The notes: a model not told the origin generated them from the sequence alone. Shown: positions 28,420 to 38,580, counted from the first letter of the stretch. The stretch: 64,000 nt of DNA from Oceanicaulis sp. (GCA_040112665.1 CP157796.1:2381501-2445500); one strand, 5' to 3'. Program-made: numbers and translations.

Positions 28420-29814
28420 TCAGAGCACGTCGTCGAGCCGGGCCAGGACCTCCTCTTGTCCCAGCACCGCCAGTACGAAACCCATGTCCGGCGCAGGCGC
28501 GCCGCCGGTCAGCGCCGCGCGCAGCGGCTGTCCGACCTTTCCGAAGCCGACCTCCTCGTCCTCGGCGAAACGCTGAAGGCGCGCCGAAAGGGCCGGTTCG
28601 GACCAGTCGTCATGTTCTGCGAGGACCGCGCGAAGCCGGGCGAGCCGCTCCAGCGCGTCGTCCTTGAGGGCTTTGGCCGTCTTGCCGGTGATCTCCACCG
28701 GGCGGGGCCGCAGCAGAAAATAGACCTGATCCTCCAGTTCGGCGAGCGTGGACGCGCGTTCTTTAAGCACGCCCATCGCCTCTGACACCCAGACTTTCGA
28801 CTGAGCATCGAGGCGCAAATCGTCGCGCCCCTCGATCCGGGCCCAGAGCAGACCGGTGAGCCGGTCGTCTTCGGCGCGCTTCATGTGCCAGGCGTTCACA
28901 TGCGCCATCTTGTCGAAATCGAGCCGCGCGGGCGCCTTGCCCAGGCCCTCGAGATCGAAGAGCTCGGCCATCTCCGCGTCGGTGAAGAGCTCCTTGTCGC
29001 CCTTCGCCCAGCCCAGCCGCAGCAGATAGTTGCGCAGGCCTTCGGGCAGGTAGCCCATGTCGCGATACGCCTCCACGCCCAGCGCGCCGTGGCGCTTGGA
29101 CAGCTTGGCGCCGTCGGGGCCGTGGATCAGCGGAATGTGCGCGAATTTCGGCGGGGTCCAGCCCAGCGCCTGATAGATCTGAGTCTGCCGGCCGGCGTTC
29201 ACCAGATGGTCGTCGCCGCGGATCACATGGGTGACGCCCATGTCGTGATCGTCCACCACCACGGCGAGGTTATAGGTCGGCGTGCCGTCCGCGCGCATCA
29301 GCACGAGATCGTCGAACTCCTTCGCCGCCCAGCGCACCTGTCCCTGTACGGCGTCCTCAATCACCATTTCGGTGTCCGGCGCCTTGAAGCGGATGGTGTA
29401 GGGCGCGCCGTCCGGCGCGGTCCCGCCGTCGCGCCAGGGCGAGCGCAGGGCGCGGCCCTCGGCGAAGGCTTTTTCGCGTGCGGCCTCGGTTTCCTCGGCG
29501 GTGAGATAGCAACGATACGCCGCGCCTTTCTCGACCAGCTCTGCGACGGCTTCGGCGTGGCGGTCCTGGCGGGCGTTCTGGGAGATCGCCTCGCCGTCCC
29601 AGTCGAGACCCAGCCATTTCAGCCCGTCGAGAATCGCGTCGACCGCTTCCTGGGTGGAGCGCTTGCGGTCTGTGTCCTCGATGCGCAGCTTGAACACCCC
29701 GCCATGACGCTGGGCGAACAGGGCGTTGAACAAGGCCGTGCGCGCGCCGCCGATATGCAGAAAGCCGGTCGGCGAGGGGGCGAAGCGGGTGACGATCTCA
29801 GAGCTTTTTTGCAC
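28420..29814 (-). CDS. gltX: Glutamate--tRNA ligase
   Basis: This class I synthetase has 464 residues. The HIGH-type motif is [13 protein letters not shown] (about 18-30) and the KMSKS-type motif is KLSKRHGA near residue 245. It starts with a GTG at 29814. The genome also shows gatC and gatA in this window, so a non-discriminating form that also feeds the amidotransferase pathway is possible but cannot be decided here. It is divergent from comEC across 97 bases. Confidence 0.96.
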   Translation of the reverse strand: MQKSSEIVTRFAPSPTGFLHIGGARTALFNALFAQRHGGVFKLRIEDTDRKRSTQEAVDAILDGLKWLGLDWDGEAISQNARQDRHAEAVAELVEKGAAYRCYLTAEETEAAREKAFAEGRALRSPWRDGGTAPDGAPYTIRFKAPDTEMVIEDAVQGQVRWAAKEFDDLVLMRADGTPTYNLAVVVDDHDMGVTHVIRGDDHLVNAGRQTQIYQALGWTPPKFAHIPLIHGPDGAKLSKRHGALGVEAYRDMGYLPEGLRNYLLRLGWAKGDKELFTDAEMAELFDLEGLGKAPARLDFDKMAHVNAWHMKRAEDDRLTGLLWARIEGRDDLRLDAQSKVWVSEAMGVLKERASTLAELEDQVYFLLRPRPVEITGKTAKALKDDALERLARLRAVLAEHDDWSEPALSARLQRFAEDEEVGFGKVGQPLRAALTGGAPAPDMGFVLAVLGQEEVLARLDDVL

Positions 29815-29911
29815 TTGCGAAAACGTGTTGCGCTGCGAAGGGACGGGTTCCTTAGCACGGGCCCGGACCGGAGAGATAGCCTCCTGCTGATCGACGCGGC
29901 ATCATGGGGGT

Positions 29912-32032
29912 GTGGTTGCGGATACGTTTCCCCTGCCGCGCGATCGGGGCCGGTTTGAAACCCTTGTCGAAGCGGTGTTCGGCGCCCCGGTCAGGCCGGG
30001 GCCGCCCGATCCGTCACGCCTGCTGATCTGGGCGCCTGTCGCGCTGGCGATCGGGGCGGTCGCCTATCTCGTCTGGCCGTCCGAACCGCCCGCCTGGCTG
30101 CGCCTTGCAGCTGCAGGCCTCGCCGTCGTGTTCGCCCTTGCCGCTGTGCTGGCGCGCGGCCGGGCGATAGCGCTCTACGTCCTGGTTCTCGCCGCCCTGT
30201 GCGCCGCGGGTTTCGGGCTCGCCCAGCATCGCACGATCGCAAGCGCCCCGCCGCCGATCGAGGACGCCGGCCGGCCCAAGCTCGTCGAAGGCTGGATCGA
30301 AGCGGTCGAGCGCGGGGGAAGCCGGCCGCGCCTGCTCATCCGCGTGCTCTCGCTCGAAGGCGCGGAAATCCCGCCCCGGCGCGTCCGGGTCCGGACCGCG
30401 CTCGATGACTTCGCGCCCGGCGACTCCGTCTCCGTGATCGCGATGCTCGACCGGCCGCCCGGTCCCGCAGCGCCGGGCGGCTACGACGGCGGGCGGGCGG
30501 CCTGGTATGACGGCGTGGCGCTGACCGGCTGGTCGCTCGGCCGGCTTCAGCCAGGCCCGGAGATCGAGACCGACCGCTTCGCCCGCAGGCTCGCCGCGTT
30601 CCGCTGGATGCTGGCTGAACGGATCAGGGAGCGGGCGGGCGAACGCACGGGCGGGATCGCTGCGGCGCTGCTGACCGGGGACCGGTCGGGCGTGAGCGAG
30701 GCGGACGCCGAGGCGCTGCGGCTGTCGGGGCTGGGGCACATCCTCGCCATTTCCGGGCTTCACATGGCGCTGTTCGCAGGCGGGGTGTACTGGGCTGCGC
30801 GCTGGCTGTTCGCTGCGATCGAGCCCTACGCTCGCGCCCAGGATCCGCGCAAGCCCGCCGCGATTGTCGCGCTGCTGGCTGCCACAGCCTATCTCGTTTT
30901 GTCCGGCGCGGCGGTGCCCACCCAGAGGGCCTGGGTGATGGCGGTGGTGGTGCTTCTGGGCGTGCTTTTCGACCGGCGGGCCTTCTCGCTGCGCTCGCTC
31001 GCCATCGCGGCGATCGGGGTGCTCGTGATCGCGCCGGAAAGCGTGATCGAGCCGGGCTTCCAGATGAGCTTTTCGGCCGTGGCCGCGCTCATCGCGGTCT
31101 ACGAGATCTGGATGAAGATCAAGCCCGAGCGCTTGATCGCGCCTGGCGTTCTCGAACGCGCTATGGGCGCGTTCGGCGGTCTCGCGACGACCAGCCTCGT
31201 CGCGGGCGCGGCGACGGGAGCGTTCGCGGCGTTTCATTTCCAGCGCCTCGCAGCCTACGGCTTCATCGCCAATCTTCTGGCCATGCCTGTGTTCACCTTC
31301 CTCGTCATGCCCGCCGGCGTCGCGGCTCTGGCGCTCATGCCGTTCGGGCTCGACGGACCGATGCTCCGGGTGATGGACCTCGGCTTGCGGGTCGTGCTCG
31401 CGGTCGCCCACCGCACCGCTGAGACCGAAGGCGCGGGCGTGTCGGTGCTGGCGGCCAGCGGTACGGTCGTGGCGCTTTATGGGGTGGGCTTCGCGCTCGC
31501 CACGCTGGGGCTGGGGCTCGTCAGGGCGGGCGGGATCGCCGCCAGCCTCGCCGCGCTGGCGGCCTGGCAGCTGCAGAGCCCGCCGGATTTCATGGTGACC
31601 GAGGACGGCGTCGTGCTGGCCCGCTTCGACGCAGAGGCCGGGTTTCAGGCCACTGATCTCAGGCGGGGCCGGTTCGACACGGGCGTGTTCCTGCAGCGCG
31701 CCGGGGCGGGCGAGGGGCGGCCCGATCGCGCCGCGCTCGCCTGCGATGCGGGCGGGTGCACAGGACGCACGGCGGACGGGCTTCTGGTCGCCATCACCGA
31801 GGATCCCGAAGCGCTGGCGGAAGATTGCGAGCGCGCCGACATCGTCGTGTTCGACGGTCGCGCACCGCCCTGGCGGGCGCGGCGCTGCGGCGCGCTTTTG
31901 TTCGACGACGCCAGACGCGAGGAGATCGGCGGGGCGGCCTTCTGGATCAAGGACGGCCGGGTCGTGCGCCTGCGCGCAGCCCAGGACCGGCGGCGGTCCA
32001 GGGTGTGGAGCGCGCCGCCGGGCGGGACCTGA
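29912..32032 (+). CDS. comEC: ComEC/Rec2 family DNA-uptake channel protein
   Basis: This 706-residue polytopic membrane protein is predicted to pass single-stranded DNA across the inner membrane. It has N-terminal helices, a soluble OB-like (DUF4131) domain and then the competence domain with LLTGDRSGVSEADAEALRLSGLGH and LAISGLHMALFAGG. Several helices follow and end near 560. The C-terminal about 145 residues are soluble but lack the HxHxDH zinc motif of longer ComEC proteins, the usual state in alphaproteobacteria. The GTG start at 29912 has no strong ribosome site. It converges on lexA with only seven bases between stops. Confidence 0.9.
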   Translation: MVADTFPLPRDRGRFETLVEAVFGAPVRPGPPDPSRLLIWAPVALAIGAVAYLVWPSEPPAWLRLAAAGLAVVFALAAVLARGRAIALYVLVLAALCAAGFGLAQHRTIASAPPPIEDAGRPKLVEGWIEAVERGGSRPRLLIRVLSLEGAEIPPRRVRVRTALDDFAPGDSVSVIAMLDRPPGPAAPGGYDGGRAAWYDGVALTGWSLGRLQPGPEIETDRFARRLAAFRWMLAERIRERAGERTGGIAAALLTGDRSGVSEADAEALRLSGLGHILAISGLHMALFAGGVYWAARWLFAAIEPYARAQDPRKPAAIVALLAATAYLVLSGAAVPTQRAWVMAVVVLLGVLFDRRAFSLRSLAIAAIGVLVIAPESVIEPGFQMSFSAVAALIAVYEIWMKIKPERLIAPGVLERAMGAFGGLATTSLVAGAATGAFAAFHFQRLAAYGFIANLLAMPVFTFLVMPAGVAALALMPFGLDGPMLRVMDLGLRVVLAVAHRTAETEGAGVSVLAASGTVVALYGVGFALATLGLGLVRAGGIAASLAALAAWQLQSPPDFMVTEDGVVLARFDAEAGFQATDLRRGRFDTGVFLQRAGAGEGRPDRAALACDAGGCTGRTADGLLVAITEDPEALAEDCERADIVVFDGRAPPWRARRCGALLFDDARREEIGGAAFWIKDGRVVRLRAAQDRRRSRVWSAPPGGT

Positions 32033-32039
32033 TGCCCGC

Positions 32040-32708
32040 CTAGTGGTAGCGGCGGATGAGGCCGACCAGGCGGCCCTGCACCTTCACTTCGCCGGCGCTG
32101 AAAATGCGCGTCTCATAGGCGGGGTTCGCCGCTTCCAGCGCGATCGAGCCGCCCTTCTTGCGCAGTTTTTTCAGCGTGGCTTCCTCGTCGCGCACCAGCG
32201 CCACGACGATGTCGCCGGTGTCTGCGGTGTCGGCGCGTTTGATGACAACCACGTCGCCGTCGAGAATGCCGGCTTCGATCATCGAATCCCCGTGCACTTC
32301 GAGCGCGAAGTGCTCGCCGCCGGAGATCATCGAGGGCGGCACCGACAGCCGGTCGGTCTCGTGCTGGATCGCCGAGATCGGCACGCCCGCCGCGATGCGG
32401 CCGAGCACGGGCACTTCGATGCCGGTCTCCGCCGGTTCGCCGCGGCGTCCGAAATCAGGCTCGACCACGTTCGAGGCGGGCTTCGGCGCGGCGCTGTCAG
32501 GCAGCTTCAGCACTTCGAGCGCGCGGGCCCTGTGGGGCAGACGCCGGATGAAGCCGCGCTCCTCGAGCGCGCTCACCAGGCGGTGCACGCCGGACTTCGA
32601 CGCGAGGCTGAGCGCCTCCTTCATCTCGTCGAAGGAGGGCGAGACGCCGTCCTCGGACAGGCGCTTGTGGATGAAGAGCAGAAGCTCGTGCTGTTTTTTG
32701 GTCAGCAT
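32040..32708 (-). CDS. lexA: LexA repressor
   Basis: LexA represses the SOS regulon and cleaves itself when RecA filaments form. The protein has 222 residues. The winged-helix DNA-binding domain begins [17 protein letters not shown]. The self-cleavage Ala-Gly pair lies at about 107-108 (GRIAAGVP), the catalytic Ser at 142 ([10 protein letters not shown]) and the Lys near 180 (DEEATLKK). An in-frame TTG at 32729 is rejected because it lies inside a LexA box. It is the last gene of the trpG-trpD-trpC-lexA run but also has its own boxed promoter. Confidence 0.97.
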   Translation of the reverse strand: MLTKKQHELLLFIHKRLSEDGVSPSFDEMKEALSLASKSGVHRLVSALEERGFIRRLPHRARALEVLKLPDSAAPKPASNVVEPDFGRRGEPAETGIEVPVLGRIAAGVPISAIQHETDRLSVPPSMISGGEHFALEVHGDSMIEAGILDGDVVVIKRADTADTGDIVVALVRDEEATLKKLRKKGGSIALEAANPAYETRIFSAGEVKVQGRLVGLIRRYH

Positions 32709-32723
32709 GTCGCCCTCGGTCAG

Positions 32724-32778
32724 GAACAAAACACGAAAATACGCTTCGTGTTCTATGCCTGTTCCGAGTTAACGTCAA
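32724..32778 (-). promoter_or_regulatory. Autoregulated lexA promoter with two LexA boxes
   Basis: On the minus strand a -35 TTGACG (complement of 32773-32778) and a -10 TAGAAC (complement of 32750-32755) are 17 bp apart. A perfect GTTC-N7-GTTC box (32750-32764, plus-strand reading) overlaps the -10. A second, one-mismatch GAAC-N7-GAAA box lies at 32724-32738, between the start site and the ATG. Both fit the alphaproteobacterial LexA consensus. Confidence 0.85.
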
Positions 32779-32800
32779 GTCAACGCCGGGCGCGCCTCGC

Positions 32801-33592
32801 TCAGATCGCCATCAGCCGGCGCGTGGCGGCGGTGACGTCGTCCTGCCGCATCAGGCTTTCGCCCACGAGCAGGGCGCGTGCGCCTGCGGCCTTGAGGCGG
32901 ACGGCGTCCTCAGGCTCGAAGATGCCGCTCTCAGCGACCAGAAGCCGGCCCGAATCAGCCATAGGCGCGAGCGATTCGAAGGTTTCGAGCCGGGTCTCGA
33001 AGGTTCTGAGATTGCGGTTGTTCACACCCACGAGCGGAGAGGGCAGAGCGAGCGCGCGGCGCATTTCCTCTGCGTCATGGACCTCGACGAGCGCGTCCAT
33101 ATTCCATCTGAACGCTTCGTCGATGAGCGCGGCGGCGGTCGCGTCGTCCACGGCGGCGAGAATCACCAGGATGCAATCGGCGCCCAGCGCCCGCGATTCG
33201 GCGACCTGCCAGGGCTCGTAGAGGAAGTCCTTCCGCAGCACGGGCAGCGAGACCGCCTCGCGCGCGGCGACGAGATAGCGGTCCTCGCCCTGAAAGCTCG
33301 GCGCGTCGGTCAGCACCGACAGGCACGCCGCGCCGCCGACTTCATAGGCGCGGGCGAGCGCGGGCGGATCGAAGTCCGCGCGGATGAGGCCCTTTGACGG
33401 GCTCGCCTTCTTCACCTCGGCGATGAGACCCAGCCCCGACGTATCCGAGGCGCGCTTCAGCGCATCGAGAAAGCCCCGCACCGGCGGCGCCGCGCTCGCA
33501 GCCTCGGCGACCGCCTCATAGGGGCGCGCGGCCTTGCGCTCGGCGATGTCGGCGCGCTTGTAGGCTTCGATCTTCGCGAGCACGTCGCTCAT
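32801..33592 (-). CDS. trpC: Indole-3-glycerol phosphate synthase
   Basis: This TIM-barrel enzyme closes the indole ring in tryptophan synthesis. It has 263 residues. Motifs are [21 protein letters not shown] with the catalytic Lys, [23 protein letters not shown] and [16 protein letters not shown] 33592 overlaps the trpD stop by four bases. Downstream comes lexA directly; the moaC and moeA genes often found between trpC and lexA in relatives are absent. Confidence 0.97.
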   Translation of the reverse strand: MSDVLAKIEAYKRADIAERKAARPYEAVAEAASAAPPVRGFLDALKRASDTSGLGLIAEVKKASPSKGLIRADFDPPALARAYEVGGAACLSVLTDAPSFQGEDRYLVAAREAVSLPVLRKDFLYEPWQVAESRALGADCILVILAAVDDATAAALIDEAFRWNMDALVEVHDAEEMRRALALPSPLVGVNNRNLRTFETRLETFESLAPMADSGRLLVAESGIFEPEDAVRLKAAGARALLVGESLMRQDDVTAATRRLMAI

Positions 33593-34614
33593 GACCGGGC
33601 TCCGTGGCTGGCTTCGACCAGGGCGGCGAGGGCGGCTTTCGCGCGGCCGTCCTCGATCGCGGCTTCGGCCTGGCGCGCGCCGTCTGCGAAGTCGCCTGCG
33701 AGGCCGGCGAGTTTCAGTGCCGCGCCGGCGTTGAAAGCGACGATGTCGCGATAGGGCCCGCGCGCGCCGTTCAACAGCGCCGTGATCGCCTCGGCGTTCT
33801 CGGCCGGCTCGCCGCCTTTCAGGTCGTCGAGCGCGGCGCGGGGAAGGCCTGCGTCCTCGGGGGTGATCTCATAGGTGGTGACCTCGCCGCTCTCATGCAG
33901 CTCGGCGACCTTGGTGGGGCCGGTGGTGGTGATCTCGTCCAGCCCGTCCGAGCCGTGCACGATCATCGCCCGCTCAGCGCCCAGCCCGCGCAGGGCTTCA
34001 GCCATCGGCACGAGCCATTTCTCATCGAACACGCCGAGCAGCTGACGCTTCGCGCCGGCCGGGTTGGACAGCGGACCGAGCAGGTTGAAGATCGTGCGCA
34101 CCCCCAGCACCCGCCGCGCCGGGCCGACATGGCGCACCGCGCCGTGATGGGCCTGGGCGAACAGGAAGGCGACCCTGGCCTCGCTCAGCGCGCTCTCGAT
34201 CTGCGCGGGGCTTGCCAACAGGTTCACGCCGAGCGATTCGAGCACTTCGGCCGAGCCTGATTTCGAGCTCGCCGCCTTGTTGCCGTGCTTGGCGACGACC
34301 GCGCCCGCACCGGCCGCGACGAGGGCGGCGGCGGTGGAGATGTTCAAGGTCCCGCGCGCGTCGCCTCCGGTGCCGCAGGTGTCGATCGCGCCGTCCGGCG
34401 CCTCGATTTTCGTCATGCGCGCGCGCATGGCCTCGGCCCCGGTCCTGAGCGCCTCCGGACTTTCACCGACCGCGGCGAGGGCGAGCAGGAAGCCGCCCAC
34501 CTCGACAGGATCGGCTTCCCCCTCCATCAGCGTGTCGAAAGCGGCGCGCAGCGCCTGCTCGCCGGGCTCGCGGCCGGCGGCGAGCGCGCGGATGGCCTCG
34601 GTCATGCCGCTCAT
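33589..34614 (-). CDS. trpD: Anthranilate phosphoribosyltransferase
   Basis: This enzyme transfers phosphoribose to anthranilate. It has 341 residues. The glycine-rich phosphoribosyl loop is [43 protein letters not shown] in part (residues about 80-120), and [15 protein letters not shown] is conserved. The start ATG at 34614 shares a base with the trpG stop and its end overlaps trpC, so the three trp genes are translated as a coupled unit. Confidence 0.96.
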   Translation of the reverse strand: MSGMTEAIRALAAGREPGEQALRAAFDTLMEGEADPVEVGGFLLALAAVGESPEALRTGAEAMRARMTKIEAPDGAIDTCGTGGDARGTLNISTAAALVAAGAGAVVAKHGNKAASSKSGSAEVLESLGVNLLASPAQIESALSEARVAFLFAQAHHGAVRHVGPARRVLGVRTIFNLLGPLSNPAGAKRQLLGVFDEKWLVPMAEALRGLGAERAMIVHGSDGLDEITTTGPTKVAELHESGEVTTYEITPEDAGLPRAALDDLKGGEPAENAEAITALLNGARGPYRDIVAFNAGAALKLAGLAGDFADGARQAEAAIEDGRAKAALAALVEASHGARS

Positions 34615-35219
34615 CAGGCCGGCTCCCTGTCGCGCACGGGGTCGCGGACGGGCAGGCCGGCGATCTTCAGGAAATTCGCGAGCATCTTGTGGCCGTGCTC
34701 GGACGCGATCGACTCGGGATGAAACTGCACGCCGTGCACGGGCCGGCTCGCATGGGCGAGCCCCATGATCTCGCCGTCGGCCGTGCGCGCGGTGACCTTC
34801 AACTCGGTTCCTTCGGGCAGATCGACAGCCAGCGAGTGATAACGCGTCGCGGTGAACGGGCTGGGCAGGCCCTGGAAAACGCCCGTGCCGTCATGGGTCA
34901 CGGGGCTGGTCTTGCCGTGCATGATCTCGCGGGCCTGGACGACCTTGCCGCCCCAGACCTGACCGATCGCCTGATGACCCAGGCACACGCCGAAGATCGG
35001 CAGGGTCTCCGGGGCTTTTTCCAGCAGCTCAAGGCAGATCCCCGCCCGGTCCGGATCGCAGGGCCCCGGGCTCAGAACGACGCCGGCCGCGCCGGACCCG
35101 ATCGCGTCGGCGGCGCTGATCTGGTCGTTGCGCACGACTTCGGTCTTCGCGCCCAGCTCCTGAAAATAATGCACCAGGTTGAAGGTGAAGCTGTCGTAGT
35201 TGTCGATGATCAGCAGCAT
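34614..35219 (-). CDS. trpG: Anthranilate synthase glutamine amidotransferase component
   Basis: TrpG supplies ammonia from glutamine to TrpE. It has 201 residues of class I amidotransferase. It begins [20 protein letters not shown], has the catalytic Cys in [14 protein letters not shown] and the His-Glu pair in [10 protein letters not shown]. The start is fixed by this N-terminus; an upstream in-frame extension to 35300 runs into the divergent promoter. trpE is not in the window. The 87 bases to the next gene form a divergent promoter region. Confidence 0.96.
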   Translation of the reverse strand: MLLIIDNYDSFTFNLVHYFQELGAKTEVVRNDQISAADAIGSGAAGVVLSPGPCDPDRAGICLELLEKAPETLPIFGVCLGHQAIGQVWGGKVVQAREIMHGKTSPVTHDGTGVFQGLPSPFTATRYHSLAVDLPEGTELKVTARTADGEIMGLAHASRPVHGVQFHPESIASEHGHKMLANFLKIAGLPVRDPVRDREPA

Positions 35220-35306
35220 GGCCGCGCCCCGCGGAGTTTTCCGTGGCGGCGAACTTAGGCGGGCGGGCGCGCGCCGCCAACCGCGACTCGCTGTAAACAC
35301 CGGCCC

Positions 35307-36200
35307 ATGGCGCGCTTTTCGGTACTCGCCCCGCAGATCGGTGCAGGCCTCGCCGCAGCGATCATGATCGTTGCGGGCTTCGCCTTCGCGCCTGCGGCGA
35401 CGCCTGAACCGGCGGTGGCCGAAACCAGCGGCGCGAGAAGCGTCGATCTCGGCGTGGTCGAGGCGGGCGTGCGGGGTCAGCCGCGGGAAACAACGCCGGC
35501 CGCCGCGTCTGAACCGTCCGAGCCTCTCCTGCTCGTCGTGATCGACGATGTCGGCCTGGACGTCGACGCGGCGCGGCGGCTGATGGATCTACCGGTCACG
35601 CTGGCCATCCTTCCCTATGCAGACGCCGCGCCCGTGATCGCCGCCGAAGCGCGCGCGGCGGGACGCGAGGTGTTCGTGCATCTGCCCATGGAGCCTGTGG
35701 GTCTCGAAGATCCCGGGCCCGGCGCGATCGTCACCGGCATGACCGCCGAGACCTTGCGCGCGCGGCTGGCCTGGGCGTTTTCGCGCGTGCCGGGCGCGGC
35801 GGGGTTCAACAACCATATGGGCAGCCGGATGACGTCCGATCCCGGCGCCATGGCGGCGCTCTTCGCCGCCGCGCCCGAGGGTGAGCTCGTGTTCCTCGAC
35901 TCCCTGACCCATCCCCGTTCGGTCGCCGCGCGCGCCGCCGCTGACGCCGGGCTCGCCAGCCTCAGCCGCGACGTGTTTCTCGACGCCGAGCCGGGCCAGG
36001 CCGCCGCCCAGCTCGACCGCGCGATCGCGCTCGCGGCTTCGCAAGGCCAGGCGATCGCCATCGGCCATCCCTATCCGGAGACCCTGCAAGCGCTTGAAAG
36101 TCTTCGTGAGAAAGCAGCCGCGCAAGGGGTCGTGCTGACCACCGCGCGGGCGCTCGCAGACCGCCGCCGCGCCGAAACCCGGGCGCCGACTCATTCTTGA
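35307..36200 (+). CDS. Divergent polysaccharide deacetylase family protein
   Basis: This 297-residue protein has an N-terminal signal anchor (about 8-30) and an Ala/Pro/Glu-rich linker. A deacetylase-like fold begins [19 protein letters not shown] at about 73. [20 protein letters not shown] and [11 protein letters not shown] match the YibQ/DUF610 group. The group is distantly related to polysaccharide deacetylases and in many proteobacteria lies near envelope genes. Its substrate is unknown. Its end holds a GACTC site about 100 bases before divK. Confidence 0.85.
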   Translation: MARFSVLAPQIGAGLAAAIMIVAGFAFAPAATPEPAVAETSGARSVDLGVVEAGVRGQPRETTPAAASEPSEPLLLVVIDDVGLDVDAARRLMDLPVTLAILPYADAAPVIAAEARAAGREVFVHLPMEPVGLEDPGPGAIVTGMTAETLRARLAWAFSRVPGAAGFNNHMGSRMTSDPGAMAALFAAAPEGELVFLDSLTHPRSVAARAAADAGLASLSRDVFLDAEPGQAAAQLDRAIALAASQGQAIAIGHPYPETLQALESLREKAAAQGVVLTTARALADRRRAETRAPTHS

Positions 36201-36246
36201 TTAAGGAAAGTCGGGTTTACTCTTCCCCGGATGGTCAAGGGCACAA

Positions 36247-36261
36247 GCCGGAACAACCGGC
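36247..36261 (+). promoter_or_regulatory. Small inverted repeat upstream of divK
   Basis: GCCGG-AACAA-CCGGC forms a perfect 5-bp dyad with a five-base centre, 36 bases before the divK ATG. It is followed by a GAGGGGAAGG purine stretch. It could be an operator or an RNA hairpin in the leader; nothing in the sequence decides between them. Confidence 0.3.
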
Positions 36262-36297
36262 GGTCCCGAGGGGAAGGCGCGGTCGATGCTGCAGGTC

Positions 36298-36663
36298 ATG
36301 TCCAAGAAAGTTCTGATCGTTGAAGACAACGAGCTGAACATGAAGCTCTTTCGTGATCTGCTCGAGGCGCACGGCTACGAGACCGTGCAGACCAAGGAGG
36401 GTCTCAAGGCCCTCGACATGGCCCGCGAGCACAAGCCCGACCTCATCCTGATGGACATCCAGCTGCCCGAGGTTTCGGGGCTGGACGTGACCAAATGGAT
36501 CAAGAACGACGAGACGCTCTCTTCCATTCCCGTGGTGGCGGTCACAGCCTTCGCGATGAAGGGCGATGAGGAGCGGATCCGCGAGGGCGGCTGCGAGGGC
36601 TACCTGTCCAAGCCCATCACCGTCGCAAGTTTCATCGAAACGGTCCGGAAGTTTCTCGGCTGA
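36298..36663 (+). CDS. divK: Single-domain response regulator DivK
   Basis: DivK is the phospho-signal that, with PleC and DivJ, controls asymmetric division and CtrA in dimorphic alphaproteobacteria. The protein has 121 residues and only a receiver domain. The acidic pair is at residues 9-10 ([11 protein letters not shown]), the phospho-acceptor is Asp53 ([19 protein letters not shown]), and [26 protein letters not shown] is close to the Caulobacter protein. The ATG at 36298 gives the family N-terminus [12 protein letters not shown]; an ATG at 36286 would add four residues. pleD follows ten bases later. Confidence 0.95.
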   Translation: MSKKVLIVEDNELNMKLFRDLLEAHGYETVQTKEGLKALDMAREHKPDLILMDIQLPEVSGLDVTKWIKNDETLSSIPVVAVTAFAMKGDEERIREGGCEGYLSKPITVASFIETVRKFLG

Positions 36664-36673
36664 CGGAGGGGCC

Positions 36674-38032
36674 ATGAGCGCGCGCATCCTCGTCGTCGAC
36701 GACATCGAGACCAACCGCCGCCTGCTCGAAGCCCGCCTGAGCGCGGAGTATTTCGAGGTGCTGCAGGCCGCCGACGGCCATGCCTGCCTCGAGGTCGCCC
36801 GCAAGGAGCGGCCCGATCTGGTGCTCCTCGACGTGATGATGCCCGGCATGGACGGGTTTGAAGCCTGCCGACGGATGAAGGCCGACCCCCAGCTGCGCCA
36901 TATCCCGGTGATCATGGTGACCGCGCTCGACCAGCGTCAGGACCGCATTCGCGGGCTGGAAGCGGGCGCTGACGAATTTCTGACCAAGCCCGTCGACGAC
37001 GTGGCGCTGTTCGCGCGCGTGCGCTCGCTTCTGCGCCTGAAGACGGTGATGGACGAGCTGCGCCTGCGCGAGGCGGCGAACGCCGGTGGCGCGGTGCCCG
37101 AGCCCGAAGGCGAGCGCAGCGCAGGCCGCGTGGTCATGGTCTCCGCCGACGCGGCGAGCGCCGAGCGTCTGGCCGGCAAGCTGCCCGATCCCTTCCGCAC
37201 CCGCGCCTGCCACGAGCCGCTGGACGCGCTGCGCGCAGCCCAGCGGTCCGACCTGGTGGTCGTCGATCTGACGAGCCCGCGTTTCGACGGCCTGCGCCTG
37301 TGCGCGCGCGTGCGTTCGGACGCGGCGACGCGGCAATTGCCGATCCTTGCGGTGGTGGATTCCGACGATCGGGCGATGATGGTCCGCGCCCTCGATCTGG
37401 GTGTGAACGACGTCATCCACCGCCCGGTGGATTCAGGCGAGCTCGCCGCGCGCGCCCGCACCCTGATCCGGCGCAAGACCTACACCGACGCCCTGCGCGA
37501 CCGCCTTGAGGAAAGCCTCGAGATGGCGGTCACCGACCCGCTGACCGGGCTCTATAACCGCCGCTATGTCGTCTCCCGCCTGCGCCAGGCGCTCGACGTG
37601 CTCGACCGCACCGGAGAGCCGGTGTCGGTGGCGCTGATGGACATCGACCATTTCAAGCGCATCAACGACAATTTCGGCCATCAGGCCGGTGATCGCGTCC
37701 TCAAGGGCTTCGCCGAACGCCTTGGCAAGGAATTGCGCGCGATCGACATTTCCGGCCGCTATGGCGGGGAGGAGTTCCTCGTCGTCTTCGCCAATGCGGC
37801 CGACGAGGCGGGCCTTGAAGCGGCCGAGCGCGTGCGCGCGGCGATGGCCCGCGCGCCGTTCGTGGTCGCCGCGAGCGGGGAGAGCATCGGCGTGACGGTG
37901 TCCGCCGGCGTCGCAGAAGCGAGGCCCGGCGACGACGTCGAGGACATTCTCGCCCGCGCCGACCAGGCGCTCTATCAGGCCAAGGCCGCCGGGCGGAACC
38001 AGGTCATGGCCTGGCGCAGGAAGGCCGCCTGA
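36674..38032 (+). CDS. pleD: Response regulator diguanylate cyclase PleD
   Basis: PleD makes cyclic di-GMP when phosphorylated and drives the swarmer-to-stalked change. The protein has 452 residues in REC-REC-GGDEF order. The first receiver carries Asp53 (LVLLDVMMPGMDGFEAC). The second lies at about 150-280. The catalytic loop is RYGGEEFLVVF (GGEEF near residue 364), and the inhibitory I-site RAID sits five residues before the GGEEF-containing strand, so product inhibition should be intact. GGAGGGG precedes the ATG at 36674. The divK-pleD pairing is that of Caulobacter. Confidence 0.96.
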   Translation: MSARILVVDDIETNRRLLEARLSAEYFEVLQAADGHACLEVARKERPDLVLLDVMMPGMDGFEACRRMKADPQLRHIPVIMVTALDQRQDRIRGLEAGADEFLTKPVDDVALFARVRSLLRLKTVMDELRLREAANAGGAVPEPEGERSAGRVVMVSADAASAERLAGKLPDPFRTRACHEPLDALRAAQRSDLVVVDLTSPRFDGLRLCARVRSDAATRQLPILAVVDSDDRAMMVRALDLGVNDVIHRPVDSGELAARARTLIRRKTYTDALRDRLEESLEMAVTDPLTGLYNRRYVVSRLRQALDVLDRTGEPVSVALMDIDHFKRINDNFGHQAGDRVLKGFAERLGKELRAIDISGRYGGEEFLVVFANAADEAGLEAAERVRAAMARAPFVVAASGESIGVTVSAGVAEARPGDDVEDILARADQALYQAKAAGRNQVMAWRRKAA

Positions 38033-38071
38033 CCCGCTGACATTCTCGCTGTCAGGGTGTAGTGTTCGACC

Positions 38072-38512
38072 ATGACCGCAGAGACGCCGACCACCGCGCC
38101 GAACCGCGATTCACTCTGGCGCTATGTCCTCGCCTTCGCCGGCGGGGCGGTCGTCGCTTCGATCCTCACCCCGGCACTTTACGGTTTCGTGGACGGGTTC
38201 ACCCGAACCGTCACCAGCCAGATCACGCCTGCCGCGTTCATAATGGCCGCTTTCACCGGGGCGGTCTCGGGAGCGGCTTGGGTTGCGGCCTTCCGGCTCG
38301 CTGGCGATCTGAAGGCGCAGCTGGCCGTACCCTGGCTGGGCACGCTCGCGCTCGTCGTCTGGGTGGTGGCGCTTCTTTCCGCGTTCGAGCACGCCATGGC
38401 TTACGGCGCGTGGCCGTCGGACCCGTCACGCGAGCTGATCGAGGTGACGCTTTACGCAGCAGCGTTCTTCATCGTTTTCAAACAGGGCGCCGCGCGTTTC
38501 GGGCGCTGGTGA
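38072..38512 (+). CDS. Hypothetical four-helix membrane protein
   Basis: I do not recognise a family. The 146-residue product has four likely membrane helices (about 18-36, 53-75, 85-108 and 122-138) with short loops and few charges. It starts with a polar N-terminus MTAETPTTAPNRD. It follows pleD by 39 bases without a strong ribosome site, so it may read through from divK-pleD. A two-way terminator directly follows the stop. Composition is like its neighbours. Confidence 0.65.
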   Translation: MTAETPTTAPNRDSLWRYVLAFAGGAVVASILTPALYGFVDGFTRTVTSQITPAAFIMAAFTGAVSGAAWVAAFRLAGDLKAQLAVPWLGTLALVVWVVALLSAFEHAMAYGAWPSDPSRELIEVTLYAAAFFIVFKQGAARFGRW

Positions 38513-38516
38513 AACG

Positions 38517-38550
38517 AAAAAGGCCGCCCCGGAACAGGAGCGGCCTTTTT
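38517..38550. terminator. Bidirectional intrinsic terminator between the pleD group and rpmG
   Basis: AAAAAGGCCGC (38517-38527) pairs with GCGGCCTTTTT (38540-38550) around a 12-base loop. The A/T flanks give a U-tract in both directions. It stops the plus-strand divK-pleD group and the minus-strand run ending in rpmG. Confidence 0.87.
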
Positions 38551-38580
38551 ACGAGAAAAGCGGTCAGAGCGGGCTTTCGC

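Noticed and set aside
29815..29911. Frameshifted 5' extension of comEC through an ATG at 29904
   Set aside because: That ATG is not in the comEC frame; only the GTG at 29912 opens it.
32709..32729. Earlier TTG start for lexA
   Set aside because: It lies within a LexA box and the family N-terminus is [10 protein letters not shown] at 32708.
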